A stretch of 37,474 nucleotides of DNA from GWC2-37-8 sp964485555. GTDB taxonomy: Bacteria > Patescibacteriota > Minisyncoccia > Moranbacterales > GWC2-37-73. Made by a program: the position numbers and the translations under genes. Below the pieces are notes generated by a model. The model saw only the letters and a list, made by a program, of their open reading frames with translations. It was not told where the DNA came from and searched no databases. Shown here one piece after another: positions 1 to 7,664 of the stretch (positions within the stretch are counted from its first letter, which is position 1; every line of letters begins with the position of its first letter). Location of the stretch: assembly GCA_964485555.1 (NCBI GenBank), contig CAZAJN010000078.1, positions 1-37,474 of the forward strand, written 5' to 3'.

Positions 1-7
1 TCCAAAA

Positions 8-56
8 TAAAACAAAAACAGGGAGAACTAAAAAGGGTCTCCCTGTTTTTGTTTTA
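8..56 (-). terminator. Perfect 19-bp hairpin downstream of tRNA-Pro
   Basis: Positions 8-26 and 38-56 are exact reverse complements with an 11-base loop. Each arm has a GC core (CAGGGAGA) and an A/T-rich outer part, so the hairpin can act as an intrinsic terminator in either direction. It begins three bases past the tRNA-Pro 3' end (minus strand) and most simply ends that transcript. Confidence 0.75.
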
Positions 57-58
57 TG

Positions 59-130
59 TCGGGGCGCAGGGATTCGAACCCTGTCTAAATGATCCCAAAT
101 CACTCGTGCTACCGTTGACACCACGCCCCG
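59..130 (-). tRNA. tRNA-Pro (anticodon UGG)
   Basis: On the minus strand a full 72-nt cloverleaf folds: acceptor CGGGGCG/CGCCCCG (124-130 with 60-66), a D stem GTGT/GCAC, an anticodon stem AGTGA/TCATT around the loop TTTGGGA, and a T arm CAGGG-TTCGAAT-CCCTG. The anticodon is TGG, which reads proline codons. Position 59 gives the discriminator A, and the next bases read CAT, so the CCA tail is not encoded and must be added by a CCA-adding enzyme. Confidence 0.95.
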
Positions 131-194
131 TGTTTACAACTAATATCCATACTACACTCTTTCAATTAAGACGTCAATAACGCTCAGAAAACAA

Positions 195-220
195 CAAAAT
201 CCCGCTTGCGCGGGATTTTG
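195..220 (-). terminator. Intrinsic terminator hairpin between hup and tRNA-Pro
   Basis: An 11-bp stem (195-205 with 210-220) with a TTGC loop has a GC core, CCCGC/GCGGG, and A/T-rich ends. It lies downstream of hup on the minus strand and is the likely end of that transcript. Its symmetry would let it work on both strands. Confidence 0.75.
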
Positions 221-268
221 TTTCCATCTTTTGGATATATATTCAAAAAAATATATTTTCAATAAGGC

Positions 269-350
269 GGTCTCTATAATCCAAACGAAGCGAGCGATGT
301 GAAAAATATTTTCACATCCGAGCGAGTGCAGATTATATAGGTCAAAGACC
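269..350. repeat. Imperfect palindrome directly after the hup stop codon
   Basis: An inner perfect stem pairs 296-305 with 309-318 (GATGTGAAAA and its complement). Outer arms pair GGTCTCTATAATC near 269-281 with the complement-like segment at 331-350. It ends one base before the hup stop and could stabilise or terminate the hup mRNA. The GCGAGCG-type core resembles filler seen at 9090-9140. Confidence 0.5.
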
Positions 351-351
351 T

Positions 352-633
352 CTACTTTACAGCTTCCTTCAAAGCTTTGCCAGCAGTGAATTTTGGAACT
401 GTCATTGCAGGGATTTGGATTTTTGCTTTAGTCTGAGGATTGATTCCTTCTCGAGCAGCTCGCTGAGAAACTTTGAAAGTTCCGAATCCAGTCAATGTTA
501 CCTTGTTTCCTTGTCGGATTTCATTGGTAATAACTTCCTGAAGAGCTTCGATAACTGATTCAACAGCTTTCTTGGCAAGGTCAGTCTTTGTTGCAATTGA
601 ATCCACGAGGGCGTCTTTATTTACATTAGCCAT
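352..633 (-). CDS. hup: HU-family DNA-binding protein
   Basis: A 93-residue nucleoid protein of the HU/IHF family, which binds and bends double-stranded DNA as a dimer. The N-terminal helices MNxxxLVDSIA are typical, and the beta-arm region carries the signature GFGTFKVSQRAAREGINPQT, with the conserved INP tip that intercalates into DNA. The C-terminal helix is FTAGKALKEAVK. I chose the ATG at 633: the reading frame could start at a GTG four codons earlier (645), but a good ribosome-binding site (AAAGGTGG) lies between the two and positions the internal ATG, and the family normally starts this close to the first helix. It is a single-gene transcript with its own promoter (682-711) and terminators (195-350). 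It is the only nucleoid protein in the window. Confidence 0.95.
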   Translation of the reverse strand: MANVNKDALVDSIATKTDLAKKAVESVIEALQEVITNEIRQGNKVTLTGFGTFKVSQRAAREGINPQTKAKIQIPAMTVPKFTAGKALKEAVK

Positions 634-681
634 AGTTTCACCCACCTTTCTAGTTAATAGATTTAACTTATCACTTTCCCG

Positions 682-711
682 ATTATACTCTTTATAGCAT
701 CAATAAAGCAA
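682..711 (-). promoter_or_regulatory. Sigma70-type promoter for hup
   Basis: On the minus strand TTGCTT (706-711) is followed after 18 bases by a consensus TATAAT (682-687), about 50 bases upstream of the chosen hup start. The perfect -10 box makes this one of the clearest promoters in the window. Confidence 0.6.
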
Positions 712-757
712 ATTTAGTTATGCACATACCTACAAATATATAAATAAATGCAGTTGA

Positions 758-907
758 CTGAAGAATAAAATTTTAAAAAAATATTCTTTGTTTGAGTAAG
801 CCTATATTTTCTCTAAAATTTTCCATTGATTGTGTTGAGTGAGGGAAAATTTTAGTTAGAAAATATAGAGCGTCGAGTATATTTTTTTAAAAATTTTAGT
901 TCTTCAG
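758..907. repeat. 150-bp nested palindrome between rny and hup
   Basis: The outer arms (758-786 and 875-907) are near-perfect reverse complements built from CTGAAGAA plus an A/T tract. The inner arms (801-822 and 843-868) share CTATATTTTCT and CTAAAATTTTCC. It starts 18 bases beyond the rny stop and could end that transcript, but there is no GC-rich core, so it is not an ordinary terminator. The architecture parallels 23495-23684. Confidence 0.65.
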
Positions 908-924
908 ACCTATTTACAAGGACC

Positions 925-2451
925 CTATCTGGCGTATTCAACACTTCTTGTTTCTCTCAAAACATTCACTTTGATTTCACCTGGATATTTCAAATCGGCT
1001 TCAATTTTGTCAGCAATTTCGCGAGCCAATTTCAATGCACCAAGATCGTCAATTTCTTCCGGCTTAACAAACACACGAATTTCTCGTCCAGCCTGAATTG
1101 CATAAGTTTTTTCAACTCCAGCAAAGGAATTTGCAGTAGTTTCCAATTCTTCCAATCTCTTCAGGTATTTTTCCAAAGTATCTTTTCGAGCTCCCGGTCT
1201 GCTGGCTGAAATTGCATCAGCGGCGGCAATGATGAATGACTCAGGAGTTTCAAACGGATAGTCTTCATGATGTGATTTCATCGCATCAACGACCTCTTGT
1301 GGCATTGAGAATTTTTCCAAAATCTTCATTCCGATTTCGATGTGTGTTCCTTGAATTTCATGATCAACCGCTTTTCCGATGTCATGCAAAAGTCCGGCCT
1401 TCTTGGCCACAGCCACATCGGCCCCCAATTCAGCAGCCAAGGCTCCTGAAAGATGCGCCACTTCCAATGAATGAAGCAGCACGTTCTGACCGAAACTTGT
1501 TCGATAGCGAAGTCTACCAATCAAGTGAACCAACTTAGGATCAAGACCGGCAATTCCCAAGTCATAAGTTGCAGCTTCTCCTGCTTCCTTGATCTTGTTT
1601 TCAATTTCTTTCTTGGCAAATTCAACAGCCTCCTCAATACGAGTAGGATGAATGCGACCATCTCCAATAAGTTTTTCCAAAGTAAGTCTTGCGATTTCGC
1701 GGCGCACTGGATCAAAGCCGGAAATGACAACTGCTTCTGGTGTATCATCAACGATGATTTCCACTCCCGTAAGTTTTTCCAGGGCTTTGATGTTTCTTCC
1801 TTCGCGTCCGATGATTCTTCCTTTCACTTCATCAGAAGGAATGGAAACTGTAGTAGTCACAACTTCCGCGGCATGAGAACCTGCATATTTCTGAATGACG
1901 CTTGTCATGAGGTTCTTGGCGCGCTTTTCAATGTCTTCACGACCTTCGCGTTCAATCTTGGCGATACGCTCTGCCAGAGCGGCCCTATTTTCCTCTTCAG
2001 TCAACTGCAAGAGAATTGCTTTGGCTTGTTCTTTCGACAGCCCAGCAATCTTTTCCAGTCTTTCCAACTCGCGCTTGCGAGCTTCTTCAGCTTCCTGACG
2101 AATCTTGCGAACCTCCTCGACTTTCTGCTCCAAAAGTTGACGACTCTTTTCAACTTCCTCGGTTTTCTGATCGATTGTTATTTCCTTCTTTTCAAGACGC
2201 TGCTCGCTTCTCAAAATCTGGTCTTCACGTTCTTTTTCTTTTTTCTTAGCCTCCTCCAAGATTTCAACAGCCTTATTCTTGGCATTCAAAATCATTTCTT
2301 GAGACTTCTGCTCAGCCTCCTGAGTCAATTTTTCAGCCTTTCCTTCAGCGCTATCAAGTTGCTTTTTTGCAATTGATTGCCGAAAAAACCAGCCAGCACC
2401 CGAGCCAACCGCAAGGCTGACCAGCACTGCCAATAATTCACCAATTCCCAT
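925..2451 (-). CDS. rny: Ribonuclease Y
   Basis: A 508-residue endoribonuclease that starts mRNA decay at the inner face of the membrane. It has the full family order: one N-terminal membrane helix (about residues 4-23), a long charged coiled coil (about 30-180), a KH RNA-binding domain with GREGRN at 215-220, and a metal-dependent HD domain with the LLHDIGK motif (His356-Asp357). Length matches the usual 510-520 residues, so it is intact. The ATG at 2451 directly precedes the membrane helix; no Shine-Dalgarno is visible. It is transcribed alone, divergent from gpmI, and followed by the palindrome at 758-907. RNase Y takes the place of RNase E in many Gram-positive and CPR lineages, and none of the window suggests a degradosome partner nearby. 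Confidence 0.96.
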   Translation of the reverse strand: MGIGELLAVLVSLAVGSGAGWFFRQSIAKKQLDSAEGKAEKLTQEAEQKSQEMILNAKNKAVEILEEAKKKEKEREDQILRSEQRLEKKEITIDQKTEEVEKSRQLLEQKVEEVRKIRQEAEEARKRELERLEKIAGLSKEQAKAILLQLTEEENRAALAERIAKIEREGREDIEKRAKNLMTSVIQKYAGSHAAEVVTTTVSIPSDEVKGRIIGREGRNIKALEKLTGVEIIVDDTPEAVVISGFDPVRREIARLTLEKLIGDGRIHPTRIEEAVEFAKKEIENKIKEAGEAATYDLGIAGLDPKLVHLIGRLRYRTSFGQNVLLHSLEVAHLSGALAAELGADVAVAKKAGLLHDIGKAVDHEIQGTHIEIGMKILEKFSMPQEVVDAMKSHHEDYPFETPESFIIAAADAISASRPGARKDTLEKYLKRLEELETTANSFAGVEKTYAIQAGREIRVFVKPEEIDDLGALKLAREIADKIEADLKYPGEIKVNVLRETRSVEYAR

Positions 2452-2757
2452 ACATTTTCATTCGTTTCGTCTGGATGGGCAATACACACCAAAGTAAGCT
2501 CATTTTTTCAGAGCCCTATATTTTCTCTTCTGATTTTTTACTGTTCCAATGAGAAAAATTAACCATAAGTATTTCAAATCGCTTCATTATCAAGCTGAAT
2601 GTTCAATGTTTTTCTTGGATATTTTTCCGATTTAAGAAAAAGCACGTTTTCAGCATTATTAAGATAAAAAGCGTAAAATTGTATTGCTAGCCAAATCGAA
2701 CCGATCAATATTAACTTAGTTACCTGCTAAGCCCCATGGTAAAGCAAAATGCCATTT

Positions 2758-2786
2758 TTGTCAAAAGGCTTACAAGATGCTAAACT
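2758..2786 (+). promoter_or_regulatory. Sigma70-type promoter for gpmI
   Basis: TTGTCA (2758-2763), a 17-base spacer and TAAACT (2781-2786) form a near-consensus promoter about 95 bases upstream of gpmI. The leader it would produce consists largely of the word repeat at 2797-2880. Confidence 0.5.
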
Positions 2787-2796
2787 ATGTCATATA

Positions 2797-2880
2797 AACA
2801 TACAAACATAAATACAAAGATTGTTCTCAAGGCTTACATGCTTGAAATATGTTTGGATGTTTAAATGCTTAAATGTTTAA
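2797..2880. repeat. Word repeat of ATGTTTAA/AAACAT type
   Basis: Loose repeats of AAACATA in one direction are followed by ATGTTTGG, ATGTTTAA, ATGCTTAA and ATGTTTAA at 8-base spacing in the other, so the region can fold back on itself. Related words occur at 11405-11455 and 28636-28745. The last copy runs into the gpmI start codon. Confidence 0.55.
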
Positions 2881-4455
2881 ATGAAAATTATGCATAAACC
2901 AGTCGTTCTAGTCGTGCTTGATGGATGGGGCATCAGCAACAACAGCAAAGGAAACGTCCTGAAAGAAACACAACTGCCTACCATTGAAAAACTCGATCAC
3001 TACTATCCAATGACCACTTTGCAAGCCTCCGGAATTTCAGTGGGCTTGTTTTGGGGCGAATCGGGCAACAGCGAAGTCGGCCACATGGCTCTTGGCGCCG
3101 GAAAGATTGTCTATCAAAACTTGCCAAGAATCACTCTGTCAATCCAGGATCGGACATTTTTTGCCAATCCAGCCCTGTCAAAAGTTATGGACAGCGTGAA
3201 AGAAAAAGATTCTTCCATTCATCTGATGGGTCTTGTGGGGCAAGGAAGCGTACATTCCTACATGGAACATCTCTATGCGATTTTGGAAATGGCCAAAGAA
3301 AAGGAAATCTCCAAAGTATACGTGCATGTTTTCACTGATGGAAGAGATTCACCTCAAACATCAGGAACAAAATCCATCCAAGATCTGCAAAACCACATGA
3401 AGTCAATCGGAGTTGGAAAAATTGCTTCACTCAGCGGCCGAAACTGGGGAATGGATCGCAACAACAACTGGGATCGTGTTGAAAAAGCCTACAGACTCCT
3501 GACAGAGGGAAAAGGAATCCAAGCCACTGATCCGATCAAATGCCTTCAAGATTCCTACGCCACTGAAATAACCGATGAATACATCGAACCATCAGTGATA
3601 ATGGAAGACGGTCAGCCAATAGCCACAGTCAAAGATGGAGACGGAGTCATTTTTTTCAATTTTCGTGAAGACCGTGCACGCGAACTCACCAAAGCTTTCG
3701 TACTTCCTGGCTTTGAAGGATTTCAGCGGGAACTTTTGAAAATAGATTTTCTGACTCTGGTGGAATATGAAAAAGATCTGCCAGTTGAGATAGCCTTTCC
3801 TCCAATTGTCCTTGCAGGTGGCCTTGGTGAAGTTCTCAGCGCAAACAAACTCACCCAACTTCGAATAGCTGAAACGGAAAAATATGCGCATGTCACATAT
3901 TTCTTCAATGGCGGGAAAGAAGAACCTTGGCCAGGTGAAGATCGTGTGCTCATTCCCTCACCGGCTGTTTCCAAGTTTGATGAAGCTCCAGAGATGAGCG
4001 CAGCCATGATAACTGAAAAAATTCTAGCAGCAGTTGAAGAAGAGAAATATGACTTCATCTTGGTGAATTACGCCAATGCAGACATGGTAGGACACACTGG
4101 GAATGAACAGGCCTGTGTGATAGCTGTTCAAACAGTAGACAAGAATCTTTCCCAATTGATTCCAGCCATTCTTAAAAAGGGCGGTTGTCTTCTCATCACT
4201 GCCGACCATGGAAATGTCGAGGACATCAAAAACTATCACACCGGACAAATTAACACGGAACATTCTTCCAATCCTGTGCCGCTTTGGTTTGTGACTGCTG
4301 ACAATCATCGAGAAAAAAAATCTGAAGAAATAGTCAGGCAGCAAAGTGAAGTTGGAGGTCTGCTCAGTGACCTTGCTCCAACCATTCTTGAAATTCTTGG
4401 CATACAAAAAAACGAGGACATGAACGGGGAAAGCTTATTGCCAATGCTTAAGTAG
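2881..4455 (+). CDS. gpmI: 2,3-bisphosphoglycerate-independent phosphoglycerate mutase
   Basis: A 524-residue cytosolic enzyme of lower glycolysis that interconverts 3- and 2-phosphoglycerate through a phosphoserine intermediate, using two Mn ions. The alkaline-phosphatase fold is marked by VVLDGWG (Asp14) at the start, the catalytic serine in GNSEVGH (Ser64), the inserted phosphotransferase domain with VHVFTDGRDSPQTSG, and the C-terminal metal ligands in NADMVGHTG, ITADHGNVE and NTEHSSNPVPLW. Length is close to the usual 510. The first ATG lies inside an ATGTTTAA word repeat without a Shine-Dalgarno; the second ATG at 2890 (MHKPVVL) is equally plausible and would remove only three residues. 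It stands alone, convergent with clpP, and shares the terminator at 4508-4535. Confidence 0.96.
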   Translation: MKIMHKPVVLVVLDGWGISNNSKGNVLKETQLPTIEKLDHYYPMTTLQASGISVGLFWGESGNSEVGHMALGAGKIVYQNLPRITLSIQDRTFFANPALSKVMDSVKEKDSSIHLMGLVGQGSVHSYMEHLYAILEMAKEKEISKVYVHVFTDGRDSPQTSGTKSIQDLQNHMKSIGVGKIASLSGRNWGMDRNNNWDRVEKAYRLLTEGKGIQATDPIKCLQDSYATEITDEYIEPSVIMEDGQPIATVKDGDGVIFFNFREDRARELTKAFVLPGFEGFQRELLKIDFLTLVEYEKDLPVEIAFPPIVLAGGLGEVLSANKLTQLRIAETEKYAHVTYFFNGGKEEPWPGEDRVLIPSPAVSKFDEAPEMSAAMITEKILAAVEEEKYDFILVNYANADMVGHTGNEQACVIAVQTVDKNLSQLIPAILKKGGCLLITADHGNVEDIKNYHTGQINTEHSSNPVPLWFVTADNHREKKSEEIVRQQSEVGGLLSDLAPTILEILGIQKNEDMNGESLLPMLK

Positions 4456-4573
4456 CTTCTTAGCTTTTCAGCTTTTCAGCTTCCTAGCTTATTAGAAATT
4501 TAAGAAATAAAAAAACACCCTCGGGTGTTTTTTTATTGCCCTAAGAAGCTAATAAGCTAATGCCTAAAAAGCT
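4452..4573. repeat. Inverted AGCTTxTx word repeats around a terminator
   Basis: After the gpmI stop the plus strand reads AGCTT-type words at 7-8 base spacing. After the terminator the same words appear reversed (CTAAGAAGCTAATAAGCT). The right arm, 4540-4573, is an exact 34-base copy of 22481-22514 at the end of the RlpA-like gene. Confidence 0.75.
4508..4535. terminator. Bidirectional terminator between gpmI and clpP
   Basis: A stem of A7 plus ACACC pairs with GGTGT plus T7 around a CTCG tetraloop. Runs of seven T follow the stem in both directions, so it can end both convergent transcripts. Confidence 0.9.
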
Positions 4574-4583
4574 GTTACAGCTG

Positions 4584-5168
4584 TTACGCTATAAGCTTAT
4601 CCACAATTCCATAAGTCACTGCTTCTTCAGCGCTCATAAAATAATCGCGGTCAGTGTCTTTCTCAACCTTGGAAAGTTTCTGGCCGGTATGTTTAGCCAT
4701 GATTTTATTGAGAACATCTCTAGTTCTCAAGATATGTTGCGCGTGAATGTTGATGTCAGAAGCTTGTCCACTTGCTCCGCCCATGACCTGATGTATCATC
4801 ACTTCAGAATTCGGCAGCACGAATCTTTTTCCCTTTTTTCCGGCCCCAAGCAAAAGTGCAGCTGCTGAAGCTGCCAAACCAATGCAAATGGTCTGCACGT
4901 CAGGCCTGATGTATTGCATGGTGTCATAGATTGCCAAAGCGCTGCTTACTGAACCTCCCGGTGAATTGATATATATCTTAATATCCTCCTTGGGATTCTG
5001 CTGCTCCAAGAATAAAAGTTGAGCAATGACAGCATTAGCCACACCGTCGTCGATCGGAGTACCCAAGAAAATTATCCTATCTTTAAGCAAGCGAGAATAG
5101 ATGTCATACGCCCTTTCCCCATCGTTGGTTTTTTCAATAACGGAAGGAATCAAATAATTGTTTGTCAT
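4584..5168 (-). CDS. clpP: ATP-dependent Clp protease proteolytic subunit
   Basis: A 194-residue serine peptidase that forms the tetradecameric chamber which degrades proteins fed by ClpX, ClpC or ClpA. The catalytic triad is visible: Ser101 in GLAASAA, His126 in MIHQVMGG and Asp175 in DTDRDYFMSAEEA. The substrate-binding loop is INSPGGSV. Length and motif spacing equal those of canonical ClpP, with no propeptide of note. It lies 100 bases downstream of tig on the same strand, the conserved tig-clpP pairing, and probably shares its transcript. In many bacteria clpX follows; here the operon ends at a convergent terminator, so the unfoldase is encoded elsewhere. The start lacks a Shine-Dalgarno. 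Confidence 0.96.
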   Translation of the reverse strand: MTNNYLIPSVIEKTNDGERAYDIYSRLLKDRIIFLGTPIDDGVANAVIAQLLFLEQQNPKEDIKIYINSPGGSVSSALAIYDTMQYIRPDVQTICIGLAASAAALLLGAGKKGKRFVLPNSEVMIHQVMGGASGQASDINIHAQHILRTRDVLNKIMAKHTGQKLSKVEKDTDRDYFMSAEEAVTYGIVDKLIA

Positions 5169-5268
5169 AAAATTATCTAAAAAATCAAACGATAAAATAT
5201 TTTAGATTTTAGTCATTGAAATTTTACTTGACATTTGATATTGAGATTTTAGGTTTTGCTTGAAAAAA

Positions 5269-6564
5269 TTAAGAAATTTTCTCGAGCATCTCAAGCACTT
5301 TCTCATTCTGCATCATACCTTTGACGTAATTATACAATTTTGCAAGATCAATATTCTTTTCCACGTCTTGGATTTTCTTGTATTGAGCCAATGTTTTGTT
5401 GAGCTCAGCTTCAACTTCCTCATTTGGAATTTCAATTTCCATCTCCTTAGCCACTTCCTCCAAAGCCAAAGCGGCTTTGATTCTTTTAATAGCTTGCGGT
5501 TCCCATTCTTTCTCCAATTCATCAACAGATTTTCCAATCTGAATCAAGTACTGTTCAAAAGTCATGTTCATGCCTTGAAGCTGCATTTCAAACTCTCCGA
5601 TCATTTTGTGCAGTTCCTCATGAATAAGAACGTGTGGAAGTTCCACTTCAGTAGAAGCAATAAGAGCCTCAATGATTTCTGCGCGTCTTTTTTCCTTAAG
5701 GTCATTTTTCTTTTCCTCTTGCATTCCTTCCTTGACGTTCTTTTTCATATCTTCAAGGTCCTTGAATTTTCCAAGTGATCGCGCAAACTCGTCGCTCACT
5801 TCAGGAGTTTTTCGTTCTTCAACAGTGTTCAAAGTGACCGTGAATTGAGCTGGTTTTCCAGCCAAGCCCTTTGCGTGATAATCTTTTGGAAATGTCAGTT
5901 CGAAATCCTTGATGTCTCCAGCTGTCATTCCGATCACCTGCTCTTCAAAACCAGGAATGAAAACTCCTCTCCCGAGAATCATTGGGTGATTTTTGCTGGT
6001 TCCATTTTCAATAGGCACGCCTGATTGTTTGACTTCAAAATCAAGCACAACATTGTCGCCATCCTGTGCAGCTCTGTCAACTTTCACATGTTGCACTCGG
6101 CTCTTTGCAATTTCTTCAATTTCCTTAGTCACATCTTCTTCAGTAACTTCGGCATTTTTTTTGAGATATTCTTTGTTGATTTTACCTACCGCGCTTTTGT
6201 ATGGCTTAACTGTGGCAACTGGAATAACATCAGTCATGATCTTATACACCAATTCGTTTCCTTCAGCCAACTTCAAGACTTCAGCTTTCGGTGCGCCAAT
6301 AGCCTCAATTTTATTTTCAGTCACAACTTTCGGATAAGTTCCCTGCACAGCTTTTTGAGCCGCAGCGTCAAGAAGCGCAGCTGTTCCAACTTTCTTTTCA
6401 ACCATGTCGCGAGGAGCCTTGCCAGCCCGAAATCCTTGGATTTTTATTTCCTTGGAAAATTCTTCAGCAGCTTGATCAATATATTTTTTCCATTCATCCC
6501 AGCCTACAGTCACAGTGATTTCAGCTTGAGAGTGCGGGAGTTTTTTAATTTCAGAATTTATCAT
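5269..6564 (-). CDS. tig: Trigger factor, ribosome-associated chaperone
   Basis: A 431-residue chaperone with peptidyl-prolyl isomerase activity that docks at the ribosome exit tunnel and shelters nascent chains. The N-terminal domain carries the ribosome-docking loop GFRAGKAP (about residues 44-51). An FKBP-like domain follows at about 150-245 (DNVVLDFEVK, MILGRGVFIPGFEEQVIGM), then a long helical C-terminal arm domain ending in KGMMQNEKVLEMLEKIS. Length agrees with the family (430-450). The ATG at 6564 sits right before the first strand. It heads the tig-clpP operon. The gap upstream towards ppaC is filled by ATGAATT/ATGAATC words, with no clear promoter. Confidence 0.96.
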   Translation of the reverse strand: MINSEIKKLPHSQAEITVTVGWDEWKKYIDQAAEEFSKEIKIQGFRAGKAPRDMVEKKVGTAALLDAAAQKAVQGTYPKVVTENKIEAIGAPKAEVLKLAEGNELVYKIMTDVIPVATVKPYKSAVGKINKEYLKKNAEVTEEDVTKEIEEIAKSRVQHVKVDRAAQDGDNVVLDFEVKQSGVPIENGTSKNHPMILGRGVFIPGFEEQVIGMTAGDIKDFELTFPKDYHAKGLAGKPAQFTVTLNTVEERKTPEVSDEFARSLGKFKDLEDMKKNVKEGMQEEKKNDLKEKRRAEIIEALIASTEVELPHVLIHEELHKMIGEFEMQLQGMNMTFEQYLIQIGKSVDELEKEWEPQAIKRIKAALALEEVAKEMEIEIPNEEVEAELNKTLAQYKKIQDVEKNIDLAKLYNYVKGMMQNEKVLEMLEKIS

Positions 6565-6567
6565 CTT

Positions 6568-6648
6568 TTTTAGAATTATGAATTATGAATTATGAATCAC
6601 ACTTTGAATCAGGAATTTTTTCATAATTCTTGATTCATGACTCATGGT
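6568..6648. repeat. ATGAATC/GATTCAT word repeat, hairpin-forming
   Basis: Three ATGAATT/ATGAATC words on the left face AATTCTTGATTCATGACTCATG on the right, giving a long imperfect stem between ppaC and tig. The same word family is at 7615-7650, 10783-10826, 12545-12560, 18265-18332, 19286-19378 and 37336-37400. No gene is present. Confidence 0.7.
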
Positions 6649-6649
6649 T

Positions 6650-7579
6650 CTATCTGCTTAGTTCCTCCATCAATGGCGGCACGATTTGCTTCTTGCGTGA
6701 AACAACTCCTGGCAAACTTATGATGCCACCAGTTGCTTGTGCAGCAAAAACTTTTTCTGCCAAAGATTTTTCCTCATCTCCAATGATATACATCTGGCAA
6801 TTCCCTTTGATGATGTCCACCACCATAAAGAAAATGTAGTCCAGCTTATCAGTGACTTTTCTCTCGCAAAGAATTTGAAAAATTTCATCCTTCTTTTCAT
6901 TCACGGTCTCAGGCAGGGTTGTTTCCCATGTTCCAATTCCCACCTTTTTTGATCCCATTTCAAATTCCTTATAGTCAAGAGTCGTGATTTCCTCTGTTGA
7001 AATACCTTCCAAGCTTGACTTGGCCTTGAACATTTCGGTCACATATTCTTCAACATTCAATTTCGCAATCTCATTCAATTTTTCAGCCAACATTTTGTCC
7101 TCATCTGTGACAGTTGGACTGGTAAAATTCAAAGTGTCCGACAAAATTCCACTGAGAAGCAGCTTTGCAGTCGCCTCACTTGGAACAAGATTCTTTTCAA
7201 AAAACATTTTAGCTGCCAAAGATGACGTGCTTCCTATGACTTCAGTTCTGACGAAAATAGGTTTTTCAGTCGCCACAGCCAGCTTATGATGATCGAAAAT
7301 ATAATCCACGTTGGCATATTCCACGCCGTCTGCAATCTGCGAAATTTCATTGTGATCAACCAAGGCAACACTGTCAGCCTGCATTCCTGCTTCGAAAAGA
7401 TCAGGAACTTCAACTCCCCATTTCTCCAAAATGAATTTTGTTTCATTGTTAAGCATACCAGCGCGGTAGGCTTTCGCATTTTTGCCAAGACCTTTTTCAA
7501 AATATTCTTGCAAAGCAATGGCTGAAATGACTGAATCAGTATCTGGATTCTTATGACCAATGATGATAATTTTATTCAT
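6650..7579 (-). CDS. ppaC: Manganese-dependent inorganic pyrophosphatase (family II)
   Basis: A 309-residue DHH-superfamily enzyme that hydrolyses pyrophosphate to two phosphates and so pulls biosynthetic reactions forward. It shows the metal-binding motifs GHKNPDTDS (His9, Asp13, Asp15), VDHNE and FDHHKLA in the N-terminal DHH domain, and the DHHA2 substrate-binding signature VVSRKKQIVPP near the C-terminus. I chose the ATG at 7579: the frame extends 21 codons upstream, but those codons are an intergenic word repeat (they read MNHESW...), and the family starts at the first beta strand, MNKIIIIGHK. It lies between nusA and tig on the same strand, separated from both by repeats. A second DHH protein, NrnA, is at 36372. 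Confidence 0.95.
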   Translation of the reverse strand: MNKIIIIGHKNPDTDSVISAIALQEYFEKGLGKNAKAYRAGMLNNETKFILEKWGVEVPDLFEAGMQADSVALVDHNEISQIADGVEYANVDYIFDHHKLAVATEKPIFVRTEVIGSTSSLAAKMFFEKNLVPSEATAKLLLSGILSDTLNFTSPTVTDEDKMLAEKLNEIAKLNVEEYVTEMFKAKSSLEGISTEEITTLDYKEFEMGSKKVGIGTWETTLPETVNEKKDEIFQILCERKVTDKLDYIFFMVVDIIKGNCQMYIIGDEEKSLAEKVFAAQATGGIISLPGVVSRKKQIVPPLMEELSR

Positions 7580-7609
7580 AACTCTTAGTTGAATTCTGAA
7601 TTTAGAAAA

Positions 7610-7655
7610 ATGAATTATGGATTGCCATGATTCATGATTCATGATTCATAATTCT
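7610..7655. repeat. ATGATTC word repeat between nusA and ppaC
   Basis: CCATGATTCATGATTCATGA and flanking words at 7-base spacing, the same family as 6568-6648. Its ATG gives a false early start for ppaC. Confidence 0.65.
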
Positions 7656-7664
7656 TTTATCTTT

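Larger units (their letters stand above)
2452..2880. other. Divergent intergenic region between rny and gpmI
   Basis: 429 bases with no convincing reading frame. It must hold the rny promoter (not resolved) and holds the gpmI promoter at 2758-2786. The AT-rich segment around 2513-2527 repeats a CCTATATTTTCTCT string also found in the palindrome near 801. The last 80 bases are word repeats (see 2797-2880). Confidence 0.6.

Noticed and set aside
1471..2376. 301-codon plus-strand frame inside rny
   Set aside because: It is a shadow of the RNase Y coiled coil, Phe/Ser/Leu-rich, with no start signal or family resemblance.
7580..7642. Upstream N-terminal extension of PpaC (and similar extensions at 10802, 18326, 23577, 25264, 28663 and 35791)
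   Set aside because: The extra codons are word repeats or palindromes and precede the normal family start.
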